Made by a program: the position numbers and the translations under genes
Notes under the pieces: generated by a model
Database searches by the model: none
The model's input: only the letters and a program-made list of their open reading frames with translations
Told to the model about the DNA's origin: nothing
Shown: positions 54,286 to 62,965 of the stretch, in pieces
Position numbering within the stretch: position 1 is the stretch's first letter
Layout of the letters: each line of letters opens with the position of its first letter
Assembly: GCA_937927915.1 (NCBI GenBank)
Contig: CALGKB010000011.1
Coordinates: 1-64,000 of the forward strand
DNA length: 64,000 nt
Source: an uncultured Pseudanabaenaceae cyanobacterium
GTDB taxonomy: Bacteria; Cyanobacteriota; Cyanobacteriia; Pseudanabaenales; Pseudanabaenaceae
Direction: 5' to 3'

Positions 54286-54900
54286 TTACTCGGCATCGGG
54301 GGGGACAGCCACCTGGGAAATTCCTACCAGGGAACGTAAATTCTGGCAGCGTATTAACTCTATAAAGTTGGGAATTTGTCTTCCCTCCAATTTAGCTACA
54401 TCTTGGATACCTTCCAGTAAACTCTTGGCGGCTACAACGTCAGTATAACCCCGTCTCTGTGCCACCCGAATTGCCTCACTGTCTGATTCCAAAAAGACCT
54501 TAGTGCCCTTGCTTCGCCCCTCGATTTGTTTGAAGGCAATAGCTATTAACAAAACCCCCACTCCTAAACCTGTAATATCCCCCTCAATTGCCTCCCAAAT
54601 TGTGCCTGCCAAGCCAAACAAACTCACCAGCTGGTATGTGCCCCATTGAAAGTAGCGTGTCTGCTGTCGCCAGGAAACTTCCGCTAAAAACAGCAAATCC
54701 CGTTCATTGACAGGCAGATTAAACCAGTAACGAAAGTTAATCTTAATTTGAGTATCAGGTCGCCAGGGTAGGATGGGGGTACTGCTGATAACCTGGGCTT
54801 GGTCAGGGCGCTGGGTGACGATCGTGTGCATCCGCCAGGAGGCGGGCAGTAAATCCATGAGGCGGTTAATTTCACTACTGGGATGTGTAACGGAATCCAT
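54286..54900 (-). CDS. DUF3318-like cyanobacterial protein
   Basis: The 204-residue protein resembles the DUF3318 family of cyanobacteria: EINRLMDLLPASWRMHTIV near the start, then RDLLFLAEVSWRQQTRYFQWGTYQL, a membrane-like stretch (LVSLFGLAGTIWEAIEGDITGLGVGVLLIAIAF) and GYTDVVAAKSLLEGIQDVAKLEGRQ. Function unknown. The mrpB gene ends on the base before it. The family name is from memory of the opening motif. Confidence 0.65.
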   Translation of the reverse strand: MDSVTHPSSEINRLMDLLPASWRMHTIVTQRPDQAQVISSTPILPWRPDTQIKINFRYWFNLPVNERDLLFLAEVSWRQQTRYFQWGTYQLVSLFGLAGTIWEAIEGDITGLGVGVLLIAIAFKQIEGRSKGTKVFLESDSEAIRVAQRRGYTDVVAAKSLLEGIQDVAKLEGRQIPNFIELIRCQNLRSLVGISQVAVPPDAE

Positions 54901-55012
54901 ACAATTTGTGTACGCCGGATGATCAATTGTTGCATTTTCTATAGAAATACATCAATGCGTTTCCCTGGGGCTAGAGATGGGGCAAAATTACCTCAGTTAC
55001 TGGTGTAGTCCT

Positions 55013-55639
55013 ATGAAATTGTCTCACATGTCTCACACTGTTGGCACAGAGATCGATACGAGGTCGCGCATCTTGCAGTCGGCACAGAAACTGTTTGCCG
55101 AGCAGGGCTTTGATGCTACCACGACTAAAGACCTTGCCAATCATGCGGGGGTAGCCGAGGGGACTCTGTTCCGCTACTTCAGTAACAAGAAGGCAATTTT
55201 AGTGGAAGTGGCAACCCAGGGGTGGATTAAGATGCTCACAGACTTATTGACCGAGTTGAGCGAGATGGGCAGCTACAAAGCGATTTCCCAGATGATGTTG
55301 CGCCGCATGACCCACCTGAAGGAAAACCACGACCTGATGAAGGTGTGCTTTATGGAAGCCCAATTCCACCCTGAACTGCGGGACAAAATCCAATCGGAGG
55401 TGATCGCTAAAATGACGGAAATTGCCGAGGTTTACTTTGCGGAAGCCATCGCTAAGGGGGTTTACCGTGCCTCCCTTGACCCCAAAGTGATTGCCCGCGT
55501 GTTTGTGGGGATGTTCGCCGTCGCCGGTTTCAGCAATGAGACCATGACTACCGACCCCCTGGAGCTACGCCTGATGGCAGAAGGGATTGCCGACATTTTC
55601 CTCAATGGGGTGCTAGTGCAGCGTACCTGTGATAGGTAA
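55013..55639 (+). CDS. TetR-family regulator
   Basis: The 208-residue protein has a TetR DNA-binding domain (RSRILQSAQKLFAEQGFDATTTKDLANHAGVAEGTLFRYFSNKKAILVEVA) and an all-helical ligand domain. I prefer ATG 55013 to the listed 54977. TetR regulators often control their neighbours; the HLIP gene starts 75 bases after its end and the DUF3318 gene runs divergently upstream. Ligand and target are unknown. Confidence 0.93.
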   Translation: MKLSHMSHTVGTEIDTRSRILQSAQKLFAEQGFDATTTKDLANHAGVAEGTLFRYFSNKKAILVEVATQGWIKMLTDLLTELSEMGSYKAISQMMLRRMTHLKENHDLMKVCFMEAQFHPELRDKIQSEVIAKMTEIAEVYFAEAIAKGVYRASLDPKVIARVFVGMFAVAGFSNETMTTDPLELRLMAEGIADIFLNGVLVQRTCDR

Positions 55640-55664
55640 ATCTTTCATTGGAGATATGGCAGTT

Positions 55665-55682
55665 TGTGTAAGGTTTTGTTAA
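55665..55682 (-). promoter_or_regulatory. HLR1-like site upstream of HLIP gene
   Basis: Minus-strand TTAACAAAACCTTACACA resembles the RpaB site HLR1, two (G/T)TTACA hexamers four bases apart; each hexamer has one mismatch. It ends 32 bases before the HLIP ATG. HLIP genes are established RpaB targets, which raises the prior, but the match is imperfect. Confidence 0.3.
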
Positions 55683-55714
55683 ATTATCTTTATCGAATTC
55701 AGTGAAGTTATTCT

Positions 55715-55930
55715 ATGCGTCAGCGCACCAGTATTGTAGACGATCGTGGTTTGATTAACAACTTTGCCTACGAGCCGCCCATGTACATTGATGACGAACC
55801 CCGCTTCGGTTTTACAGAATTTGCGGAGAAGTGGAACGGGCGTTTTGCTATGATTGGCTTTGTTTTGTTATTGGCAATTGAAGCGGTGACAGGGCACGGC
55901 TTGGTGAGCATTATACGATCGATTTACTGA
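55715..55930 (+). CDS. High-light-inducible protein (one-helix CAB-like)
   Basis: The 71-residue protein has the HLIP core FAEKWNGRFAMIGFVLLLAIEAVTGHGL, one membrane helix with the ExxNxRxAMxGF chlorophyll-binding motif of the Lhc family. HLIPs (ScpB-E) bind chlorophyll and carotenoid, protect during photosystem II assembly and take part in chlorophyll recycling. The ~35-residue hydrophilic N-terminus is typical of cyanobacterial forms. A candidate HLR1 site lies upstream. Confidence 0.95.
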   Translation: MRQRTSIVDDRGLINNFAYEPPMYIDDEPRFGFTEFAEKWNGRFAMIGFVLLLAIEAVTGHGLVSIIRSIY

Positions 55931-55971
55931 TTTTGGCGCTAGACTAAACGGGAAGTTGTGTGTAGCTTCCT

Positions 55972-56688
55972 ATGGTCAACCGATGGCATTTGGACACCCT
56001 AGCTGTTTTAGTTTGGGGTGTTTTGTTTTTGCAGTTGTGGCTGACGGGCAAACTGTTTTTGTTGATTCATCCTAACTACAAGTGGCTAACGATCGGGGCA
56101 GGCTTTTGTCTTTTGGCTTTGGGAATTGTTCTGTTAGTAACACCCAGGCAGAGTAGGGGAAATCACAGCAATTTGCTGCCTCCAAATTGGAGTAGTGGAC
56201 TGTTATTGGTGACGGGAGTTTTAGGCTTACTCATACCACCTCGCCCCTTTGCCAGTGCAGTTGCTGTTCAACGGGGTATTGAAGATAATTTTGCGCTAGT
56301 AAGAGGAGTGCAGACTTTTCGCCGTAGTAACAAACCAGAACAGCGGACAATTGTGGAATGGGTACGCACTTTGAATGTCTATCCTGAACCTGATGCCTAT
56401 AGGGGACAAAAAGTTGATGTCACAGGTTTTGTGGTGCATCCTGCTAGTTTCCCCCCTGCATATTTTTTGGTTTCACGGTTTGTAATTACTTGCTGTGCTG
56501 CTGATGTCTATCCTGTAGGTTTATTGGTGAAATTAAAAGAAGGCGATCGCAGTCAATATAATCCCGATCAGTGGTTGCGGGTTAAGGGGGAGATGGACAC
56601 GATCGAGTGGCAGGGGAAGCGTAAGTTAGCAATCATCCCCCAGGAAATAACACCTATTCCTGCACCTAAAAATCCCTACGAGTTTTAG
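55972..56688 (+). CDS. TIGR03943-family membrane protein
   Basis: The 238-residue protein has three N-terminal membrane helices (to about residue 90), then an outer domain ending with a conserved segment DVTGFVVHPASFPPAYFLVSRFVITCCAADVYPVGLLVK, which fits the TIGR03943/DUF1980 family. Members usually sit beside a DUF318 (YraQ-like) permease, which is not present here. The CC pair may bind a metal. The next gene, rlmD, starts one base after its stop. Confidence 0.8.
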   Translation: MVNRWHLDTLAVLVWGVLFLQLWLTGKLFLLIHPNYKWLTIGAGFCLLALGIVLLVTPRQSRGNHSNLLPPNWSSGLLLVTGVLGLLIPPRPFASAVAVQRGIEDNFALVRGVQTFRRSNKPEQRTIVEWVRTLNVYPEPDAYRGQKVDVTGFVVHPASFPPAYFLVSRFVITCCAADVYPVGLLVKLKEGDRSQYNPDQWLRVKGEMDTIEWQGKRKLAIIPQEITPIPAPKNPYEF

Positions 56689-56689
56689 T

Positions 56690-58072
56690 ATGGCAAAAAT
56701 CATTTCACAGTTAGAAATTACCAATATGGGCAGGGAAGGTATTGCCTACGGTTGCAGTGAGCAGGGCAAAAAAATCTATGTGGAAAATGGGGTGGTAGGG
56801 GATATTTGTGATGTGCAGATTTACCAAAAACAAAAGGGGAATTACATAGGCAAGGCAATTTATTTTCACAAACGATCGGATTTACGGCAGGAGCCAGTAT
56901 GCGCTCATTTTGGTTTATGTGGTGGTTGTCGCTGGCAGTTTGTCAACTATGGGCAGCAGTTACTCTGGAAACAGGAATTAGTGCAAGAGTTGTTTACTGG
57001 TATAGTCAATGTACCGATTCCCCCTGTCCTGCCTGCTCCTCAAACTTTGTTTTATCGTAATAAATTGGAGTTTTCTGCCACAAACGATCGGTGGTTGACA
57101 GCAGCAGAATTAGAGCAAGCAATTGGGGATAAAAATGCCTTGGGTTTCCATGTACCCCACCGTTGGGGAAAGATATTTCAGGTAGACAAATGTTATCTAC
57201 AGCCTGACCCCAGTAATCCAATTCGCTTAGCAGTGCAAAGAATAGCTATAGAATTAGGCATGACTTTCTACAATCCTGTGACGCAACGGGGCACTCTGCG
57301 CAATGTGATAATTCGCACTAGCTCCCTGGGAGAAGTGATGGTGATTATTGTTTTTTATCCCGATCAGCTAGAGCTACAAACTGCCCTGTTATCTCAGCTA
57401 CAGCAAAAATTTCCTGCTATTACCTCCCTTTACGCAGTGCACAATGCCAAAGCTAATGACAGTATTTATGACTGTGAATTGTCTCTATTTGCGGGTCAGC
57501 CCTATATCGTAGAAAAAATTGGCGACCTCAGGTTTGCTATCACTCCCAAATCCTTTTTTCAGGTCAATACTAGTCAGGCAGAAAGGTTATTCCAGGTGGT
57601 TTTAGATTTTGCTGCCCTAAAGAGTAATGAAATAGTCTATGACCTCTATTGTGGTACAGGGGCGATCAGTCTAATTGTTGCCCGCCATAGTCGCAAGGTA
57701 GTGGGGATAGAACTAATTCCCGATGCCATAGGAGATGCCCAATTTAACGCCACATTAAATCAGATTACTAATGCCGAGTTTCTAACAGGAGACTTGCAAA
57801 CAATTCTCACACCAGAGCTAATCTCCCACCAGGGTCAACCTGATGTAGTAATTACTGACCCCCCCCGATCGGGTATGACTAACAAGGTGCTTAGCCGGTT
57901 GTTAGCAATGTCCCCTCGCCAAATTATCTATGTCAGCTGTAATCCAGCTACTCAAGCTAGAGATGTACAAATTTTAAGCAGCAAATATCGTGTGACAAAA
58001 ATACAACCTGTGGATATGTTTCCCCAAACTCCCCATGTGGAAAATGTGGTTTTACTAGAAGCTATTGCCTAG
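56690..58072 (+). CDS. 23S rRNA (uracil-C5)-methyltransferase, RlmD/RumA type
   Basis: The 460-residue enzyme methylates uracil C5 in 23S rRNA (or tRNA) using SAM. It has a TRAM-like N-terminal domain, the [4Fe-4S] cysteines in CAHFGLCGGCRWQ, a SAM motif YDLYCGTGAISL, DPPRSGM and the catalytic Cys in YVSCNPATQARD. Which position it modifies (1939, 747, or tRNA U54) cannot be read from sequence. The 3' end overlaps the convergent hydrolase gene by 18 bases. Confidence 0.92.
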   Translation: MAKIISQLEITNMGREGIAYGCSEQGKKIYVENGVVGDICDVQIYQKQKGNYIGKAIYFHKRSDLRQEPVCAHFGLCGGCRWQFVNYGQQLLWKQELVQELFTGIVNVPIPPVLPAPQTLFYRNKLEFSATNDRWLTAAELEQAIGDKNALGFHVPHRWGKIFQVDKCYLQPDPSNPIRLAVQRIAIELGMTFYNPVTQRGTLRNVIIRTSSLGEVMVIIVFYPDQLELQTALLSQLQQKFPAITSLYAVHNAKANDSIYDCELSLFAGQPYIVEKIGDLRFAITPKSFFQVNTSQAERLFQVVLDFAALKSNEIVYDLYCGTGAISLIVARHSRKVVGIELIPDAIGDAQFNATLNQITNAEFLTGDLQTILTPELISHQGQPDVVITDPPRSGMTNKVLSRLLAMSPRQIIYVSCNPATQARDVQILSSKYRVTKIQPVDMFPQTPHVENVVLLEAIA

Positions 58073-59077
58073 GAAAGTACCACACCAATCTAAAATGCGA
58101 TTCCAACCCCACCAACAGTCTTGATCCCCGTATGCCCGCTGACATCTAGGGGAGCTAATTAAGCCTACATGACCGCCATAACGGGTTACCAGCAATTTAA
58201 TCTGGGCATTGTCACGACAGGCAGCGATCAAGTCGGGCACGATCGTGGGGTCAAAGAGGGGGTCATCCTGGGGATAGATAATCAAAGTTGGTTTGTTTAA
58301 GTGGGGCAAAAAGGGTAAGGGGCTGCTGCGGCGATAATATTCCTCTACACTGCTAAGACCCAGACGGGGTACAACTAATTCCTGGTCATAGCCCCAAATG
58401 CTGTTAGCCCGCTCGATCGCTATTTTCTCTAAAGCCCCTGGATGAGTATGATAAAGTTGCCAGGCGAGGGTCTGCAATTCCCTAGTGATGCGCTGCTCGA
58501 TCGCTCTGCCCCAAAAACTACTACAGAGGTAACGGAGGGAACGGGCAGCATCCAAATTGGGGGAAATGACGGCGGCACCGGCAATTTCTGAGATACCTTG
58601 GGCTTCTTTTGCGCCCCAGAGGGCTAGCTGTCCCCCCAGGGAATACCCCAGGAAAAAGAAGGGCGGTGGACAACCGTAACGTTGCCCCTGCTGGGCAATA
58701 TGGACAAAGTCTGCCCCTTCGTAGAGACCATCGGACGTCAAAGTAGGGGAGAGTAAACCTGTTACCCCATGTGCCCGCCAGTCAAACAGAACCACTGCTA
58801 TACCCTGGGCATAGGCCTTTGCCCCCAAGACCCGCAGATAGCCCTGATTCTCTAAACTGCCCGTAATGCCATAGGTGGCGATCACTGTCCCCCTTGCCCC
58901 CGGCGGTATTCCCACCCAACCGTAGAGTGGTACCCCCCCTTGCCCCCTGAAAACGATCGATCGATATTCTGGTTCGGGCACGGCAATAGTGGCACGCCAG
59001 CGCTGGGAGGTGACTAGGGCAGCCCAAAGGGTCATGCCAAGACCACTGCGTAAAAACCTCGGTGGGCTGTAGGTCAT
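58055..59077 (-). CDS. Alpha/beta hydrolase, YheT-like
   Basis: The 340-residue hydrolase has a nucleophile elbow GYSLGGQLAL, acid DDPLF in IYPQDDPLFDPT and His in TRYGGHVGLI, matching YheT/ABHD-type esterases. The first ~30 residues could be a signal or membrane anchor (GLGMTLWAALVTSQ). Substrate unknown. Its ATG overlaps the stop of the PAS-kinase gene, so the two are co-expressed. Confidence 0.85.
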   Translation of the reverse strand: MTYSPPRFLRSGLGMTLWAALVTSQRWRATIAVPEPEYRSIVFRGQGGVPLYGWVGIPPGARGTVIATYGITGSLENQGYLRVLGAKAYAQGIAVVLFDWRAHGVTGLLSPTLTSDGLYEGADFVHIAQQGQRYGCPPPFFFLGYSLGGQLALWGAKEAQGISEIAGAAVISPNLDAARSLRYLCSSFWGRAIEQRITRELQTLAWQLYHTHPGALEKIAIERANSIWGYDQELVVPRLGLSSVEEYYRRSSPLPFLPHLNKPTLIIYPQDDPLFDPTIVPDLIAACRDNAQIKLLVTRYGGHVGLISSPRCQRAYGDQDCWWGWNRILDWCGTFLGNSF

Positions 59078-60558
59078 AGTTGCGGTGCTAGGGGTAAGGT
59101 GAGTCTAAAGGTAGTGCCCCCTTCTGGATTGCGGAGGACATCGATCCTGCCTTGACAAACTTCCACACACTTTTGTACTAAACTCAAACCCAGTCCCGAC
59201 CCATGAATTCCCTGTACATTGCTGCCGCGAAAAAAGGGTTCAAAAATATGCTTTACCTCCCCTTCAGGAATGCCAATCCCCCGATCGGATACCGTAATTT
59301 CCATGCTGTTGGCTTGCCTAGCTACTTTCATAAACACATCGGACTGGGAATATTTGAGGGCATTGGTCAAGATTTGCTCCAAAATGCAGCTTAATAGACG
59401 GGGGTCACTGATAAAAGAGGAATCGGTTTCTTCAGGATAAAAGTTAATAGATTGATGGTTGTAAATGTTCAATTTTTCAATCACATCCTGACAGAGACTG
59501 TTGATGGGAATCATCTGCCAGTTAGGCACAAAAAAGTTGGTCTTAATTTGGTAGATAGTAATAATATTATCAATGGTAGTAAGAATGCGATCGGAGGCAC
59601 TTTTTAGACGCATAATATTGCGCTTGAGTTTGGGATTTTTGTCGATCGCCTCATGATTTTCCAAAGAGCTAATGGCAATTGCCATCACATTCAAGGGAGT
59701 ACGAAATTCATGGGAGATCATGGCAAAGAAATGTTGTTGCAGTTCATTGATCTCCTGCTCCTGCCTCAGAGCTAATTGGATAGCTTCCGCATGTTTCCGA
59801 TCGGTGACATCTCGCACAATCATCATCACTTCTTCTTCCCCACTGGGCACGAGGCGCATTTCGTAGTAGGTTTCTCCTTCGGGATAGCTAAACTCTAAAG
59901 TTTGCTGCTGTTGAGTAGTGAGGGCAATAGTGATTAAGCGCAGCAACCGATCGCTGATCGCTAAAAAGCAGGGAAAACTACTAATATGGGGATAGATAGA
60001 AGGCTGGGTTGGCAAGGGCAGACGGGAGTGGATATCGAGAAACATCCCCTCGCGATTGACCACAAAAATAGAGTCAGGGATACTCTCAAGGAGGGCACGA
60101 CTGCGGCTTTCAAATTTCTCTAGGGTCTCTTCAATTAACACCTGCTCCGTAATATCGCGCCCTATGCTCAGTACTTCCCCCCCCCTAGTGAGATACAACT
60201 GCCAAACTTGCCAACGCACTTGCTGGTCCGGCAAAACAATGCGACATTTAATATTTACCTGGGGGGAAAACAAACTGAGGTCACCTATTTTCTGAGCTAC
60301 CCACTCCCGATCTTCCTTATAAATGTAGTCAAACAGACTCTTATTTTCGACAGGCTCGCGGTCACACTGAAATAATTTTTCTACCGCCGGGTTGGCATAG
60401 GTAATTTTGTAGTCAGCCTTTGACCAACAGAGGATTAACTCCTGCTGATTTTCCACAATCGAGCGGTAACGTTCTTCCCCTTTGCCACCCTGTCGGGAAC
60501 GCCAATATAACCAACCCCAAGTTGCTAATAACCCTAATGCCAGTAGCCCTGACCACAT
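59074..60558 (-). CDS. PAS-domain histidine kinase, membrane-anchored
   Basis: The 494-residue kinase has one N-terminal membrane helix (LLALGLLATWGWLYW), two PAS domains (~30-140 and ~150-260, ending with IGRDITEQ and MIVRDVTDRK), then HisKA with AMISHEFRTPLNVMA, N-box LTNALKYSQ, G1 DRGIGIP and G2 GSGLGLSLVQK. No receiver domain and no regulator next to it. A phosphorelay partner must be elsewhere. Confidence 0.92.
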   Translation of the reverse strand: MWSGLLALGLLATWGWLYWRSRQGGKGEERYRSIVENQQELILCWSKADYKITYANPAVEKLFQCDREPVENKSLFDYIYKEDREWVAQKIGDLSLFSPQVNIKCRIVLPDQQVRWQVWQLYLTRGGEVLSIGRDITEQVLIEETLEKFESRSRALLESIPDSIFVVNREGMFLDIHSRLPLPTQPSIYPHISSFPCFLAISDRLLRLITIALTTQQQQTLEFSYPEGETYYEMRLVPSGEEEVMMIVRDVTDRKHAEAIQLALRQEQEINELQQHFFAMISHEFRTPLNVMAIAISSLENHEAIDKNPKLKRNIMRLKSASDRILTTIDNIITIYQIKTNFFVPNWQMIPINSLCQDVIEKLNIYNHQSINFYPEETDSSFISDPRLLSCILEQILTNALKYSQSDVFMKVARQANSMEITVSDRGIGIPEGEVKHIFEPFFRGSNVQGIHGSGLGLSLVQKCVEVCQGRIDVLRNPEGGTTFRLTLPLAPQL

Positions 60559-60577
60559 ATTTCTCTATAGTAGTAAG

Positions 60578-60611
60578 CTAGGAGTGGAAAGCTAGTAACC
60601 CCACTCCCTAG
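60578..60611 (-). other. Inverted repeat between ilvC and PAS kinase
   Basis: CTAGGAGTGG and CCACTCCCTAG form a 10-bp stem with one bulged base and a 13-base loop, in the 58-base gap between ilvC and the kinase gene. No U run follows on the minus strand, so it may be a weak terminator, an mRNA processing site or an operator. Confidence 0.4.
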
Positions 60612-60616
60612 TTAGT

Positions 60617-61615
<999 letters not shown>

Positions 61616-61779
61616 CTACTCCTATAGTGTGTTAATTGAGTGTAGCGAAAAGGTGGGGGCATAGAGTGGAAGATTTAGTTATATTGCCCTGGCAGCGGTG
61701 TGATCGTGAGGGGGAGAAAGTTAAACATGTGTTTCATCGATCTAAACTGAGAATAATTTAGTTTTGACAAAAGACTGCG

Positions 61780-62289
61780 ATGCTCGATCGTTTTTCTATC
61801 TCTCCTCTCATTCGGTTTACTCTTTTGCTGTTGTATGTTGCTCTTTTATTGCCGTTGCTCTTCCTACCACAGTCGCCATCCTGGATGGGACTAGCTCTAG
61901 TGGCAGGGGGAGTCCTGCTGTGGGGGGCGCTGGGAGAACAGGTGATCTTGACGGAGGCAGCGATTGAGTTGCGCTATCCCTGGTGGCTGCGGTGGCTGCG
62001 ATCGGGTTGGGTGTTGCCTTGGGCAGAGATTGTGGCATTGCGTCCGCGCACGACGGGACAGGGGGGATTGGTGTATTACTTGGTGGATAGGGCAGGGAAT
62101 GGCTATCTGTTACCAATGCGCATGGCGGGGTTTGCTCGCTTTGTCGGTTGGGTGGAAAAACAGACAGGGATCGATACTAGGGATGTCCGTCCCTTGGCAC
62201 AGCCCTGGATGTATGTGATCCTGCTCACCTTTTCCTTTATTTTGTTGTTGTTTGATATTCTTTTGCTCCTCAGTCGCCCCCATGCCTAG
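61780..62289 (+). CDS. Small membrane protein of unknown function
   Basis: The 169-residue protein has two N-terminal hydrophobic helices (about residues 13-55), a ~80-residue soluble middle (LTEAAIELRYPWWLRWLRSGWVLPWAEIVALRPRT) that looks like a small beta-domain of the PH-like type, and one C-terminal helix (VILLTFSFILLLFDILLLL). I do not recognise a family. Its last bases overlap the bioD start by eight bases. Confidence 0.6.
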   Translation: MLDRFSISPLIRFTLLLLYVALLLPLLFLPQSPSWMGLALVAGGVLLWGALGEQVILTEAAIELRYPWWLRWLRSGWVLPWAEIVALRPRTTGQGGLVYYLVDRAGNGYLLPMRMAGFARFVGWVEKQTGIDTRDVRPLAQPWMYVILLTFSFILLLFDILLLLSRPHA

Positions 62290-62965
62290 TTTGTTGATTA
62301 CAGGTTCTGATACCAGTGTCGGTAAAACGATCGTGACTACGCTGCTTGCCAGTTATTTACTGGGTCGTCATCCCCAAAAAGTGGCACTGTATAAACCTGT
62401 GCAATCGGGCAAGGGGGATTGGGAGTATTACGCCGAACAAATTGCCCCCTACCAACCGCGAGAGGAAATCTGTGCCCAGAAATTTGTGCTGCCCTTGGCG
62501 GTCCCCCTAGCGGCGGAAAGGGAGGGAAAAACAGTGGATTGGCAGTTGCTGCAGCAGGGCTATCAAAGGTTGCTGGCAAAATACCCCATCGTTTTGGTGG
62601 AGGGAGCAGGAGGAATCGGTTCCCCTGTCACCTGGGAATGGACAGTGGCAGATATGGCGAGGGAATGGCAGATACCTACTGTTATTGTGGTGCCCGTGAA
62701 GTTGGGGAGCATGACGCAAGCGGTGACTGCCTGTGCCCTGGCGCGAGAGGCTAAGGTGGATGTGCGGGGTATTATTTTCAATTGCGTGCACCCCTATACG
62801 GCGGAGGAAATCTATGACTTTGTCGTTCCCGATCGTCTGCCTTTGCTGACCCATGCTCCCATCCTTGGCTATGTGCCCTCCCTAGCAGCTCCCCCCACCC
62901 CCTCGGAGTTAGCCCAGATTATTGCCAACCTTGACCTGCAGACTATGGGCTTACAGGAAATCTAG
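62282..62965 (+). CDS. bioD: Dethiobiotin synthetase
   Basis: BioD closes the ureido ring of biotin from diaminopelargonic acid, CO2 and ATP. The 227-residue protein has the P-loop TGSDTSVGKT, the substrate Lys in LYKPVQSG, VEGAGGIGSP and PVKLGSMTQ. I chose ATG 62282 over the listed 62252, since MPSLLITGSDT is the family start. Other bio genes are not adjacent. It supplies biotin needed by AccC in this window. The 3' end overlaps the convergent gene by 15 bases. Confidence 0.95.
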   Translation: MPSLLITGSDTSVGKTIVTTLLASYLLGRHPQKVALYKPVQSGKGDWEYYAEQIAPYQPREEICAQKFVLPLAVPLAAEREGKTVDWQLLQQGYQRLLAKYPIVLVEGAGGIGSPVTWEWTVADMAREWQIPTVIVVPVKLGSMTQAVTACALAREAKVDVRGIIFNCVHPYTAEEIYDFVVPDRLPLLTHAPILGYVPSLAAPPTPSELAQIIANLDLQTMGLQEI

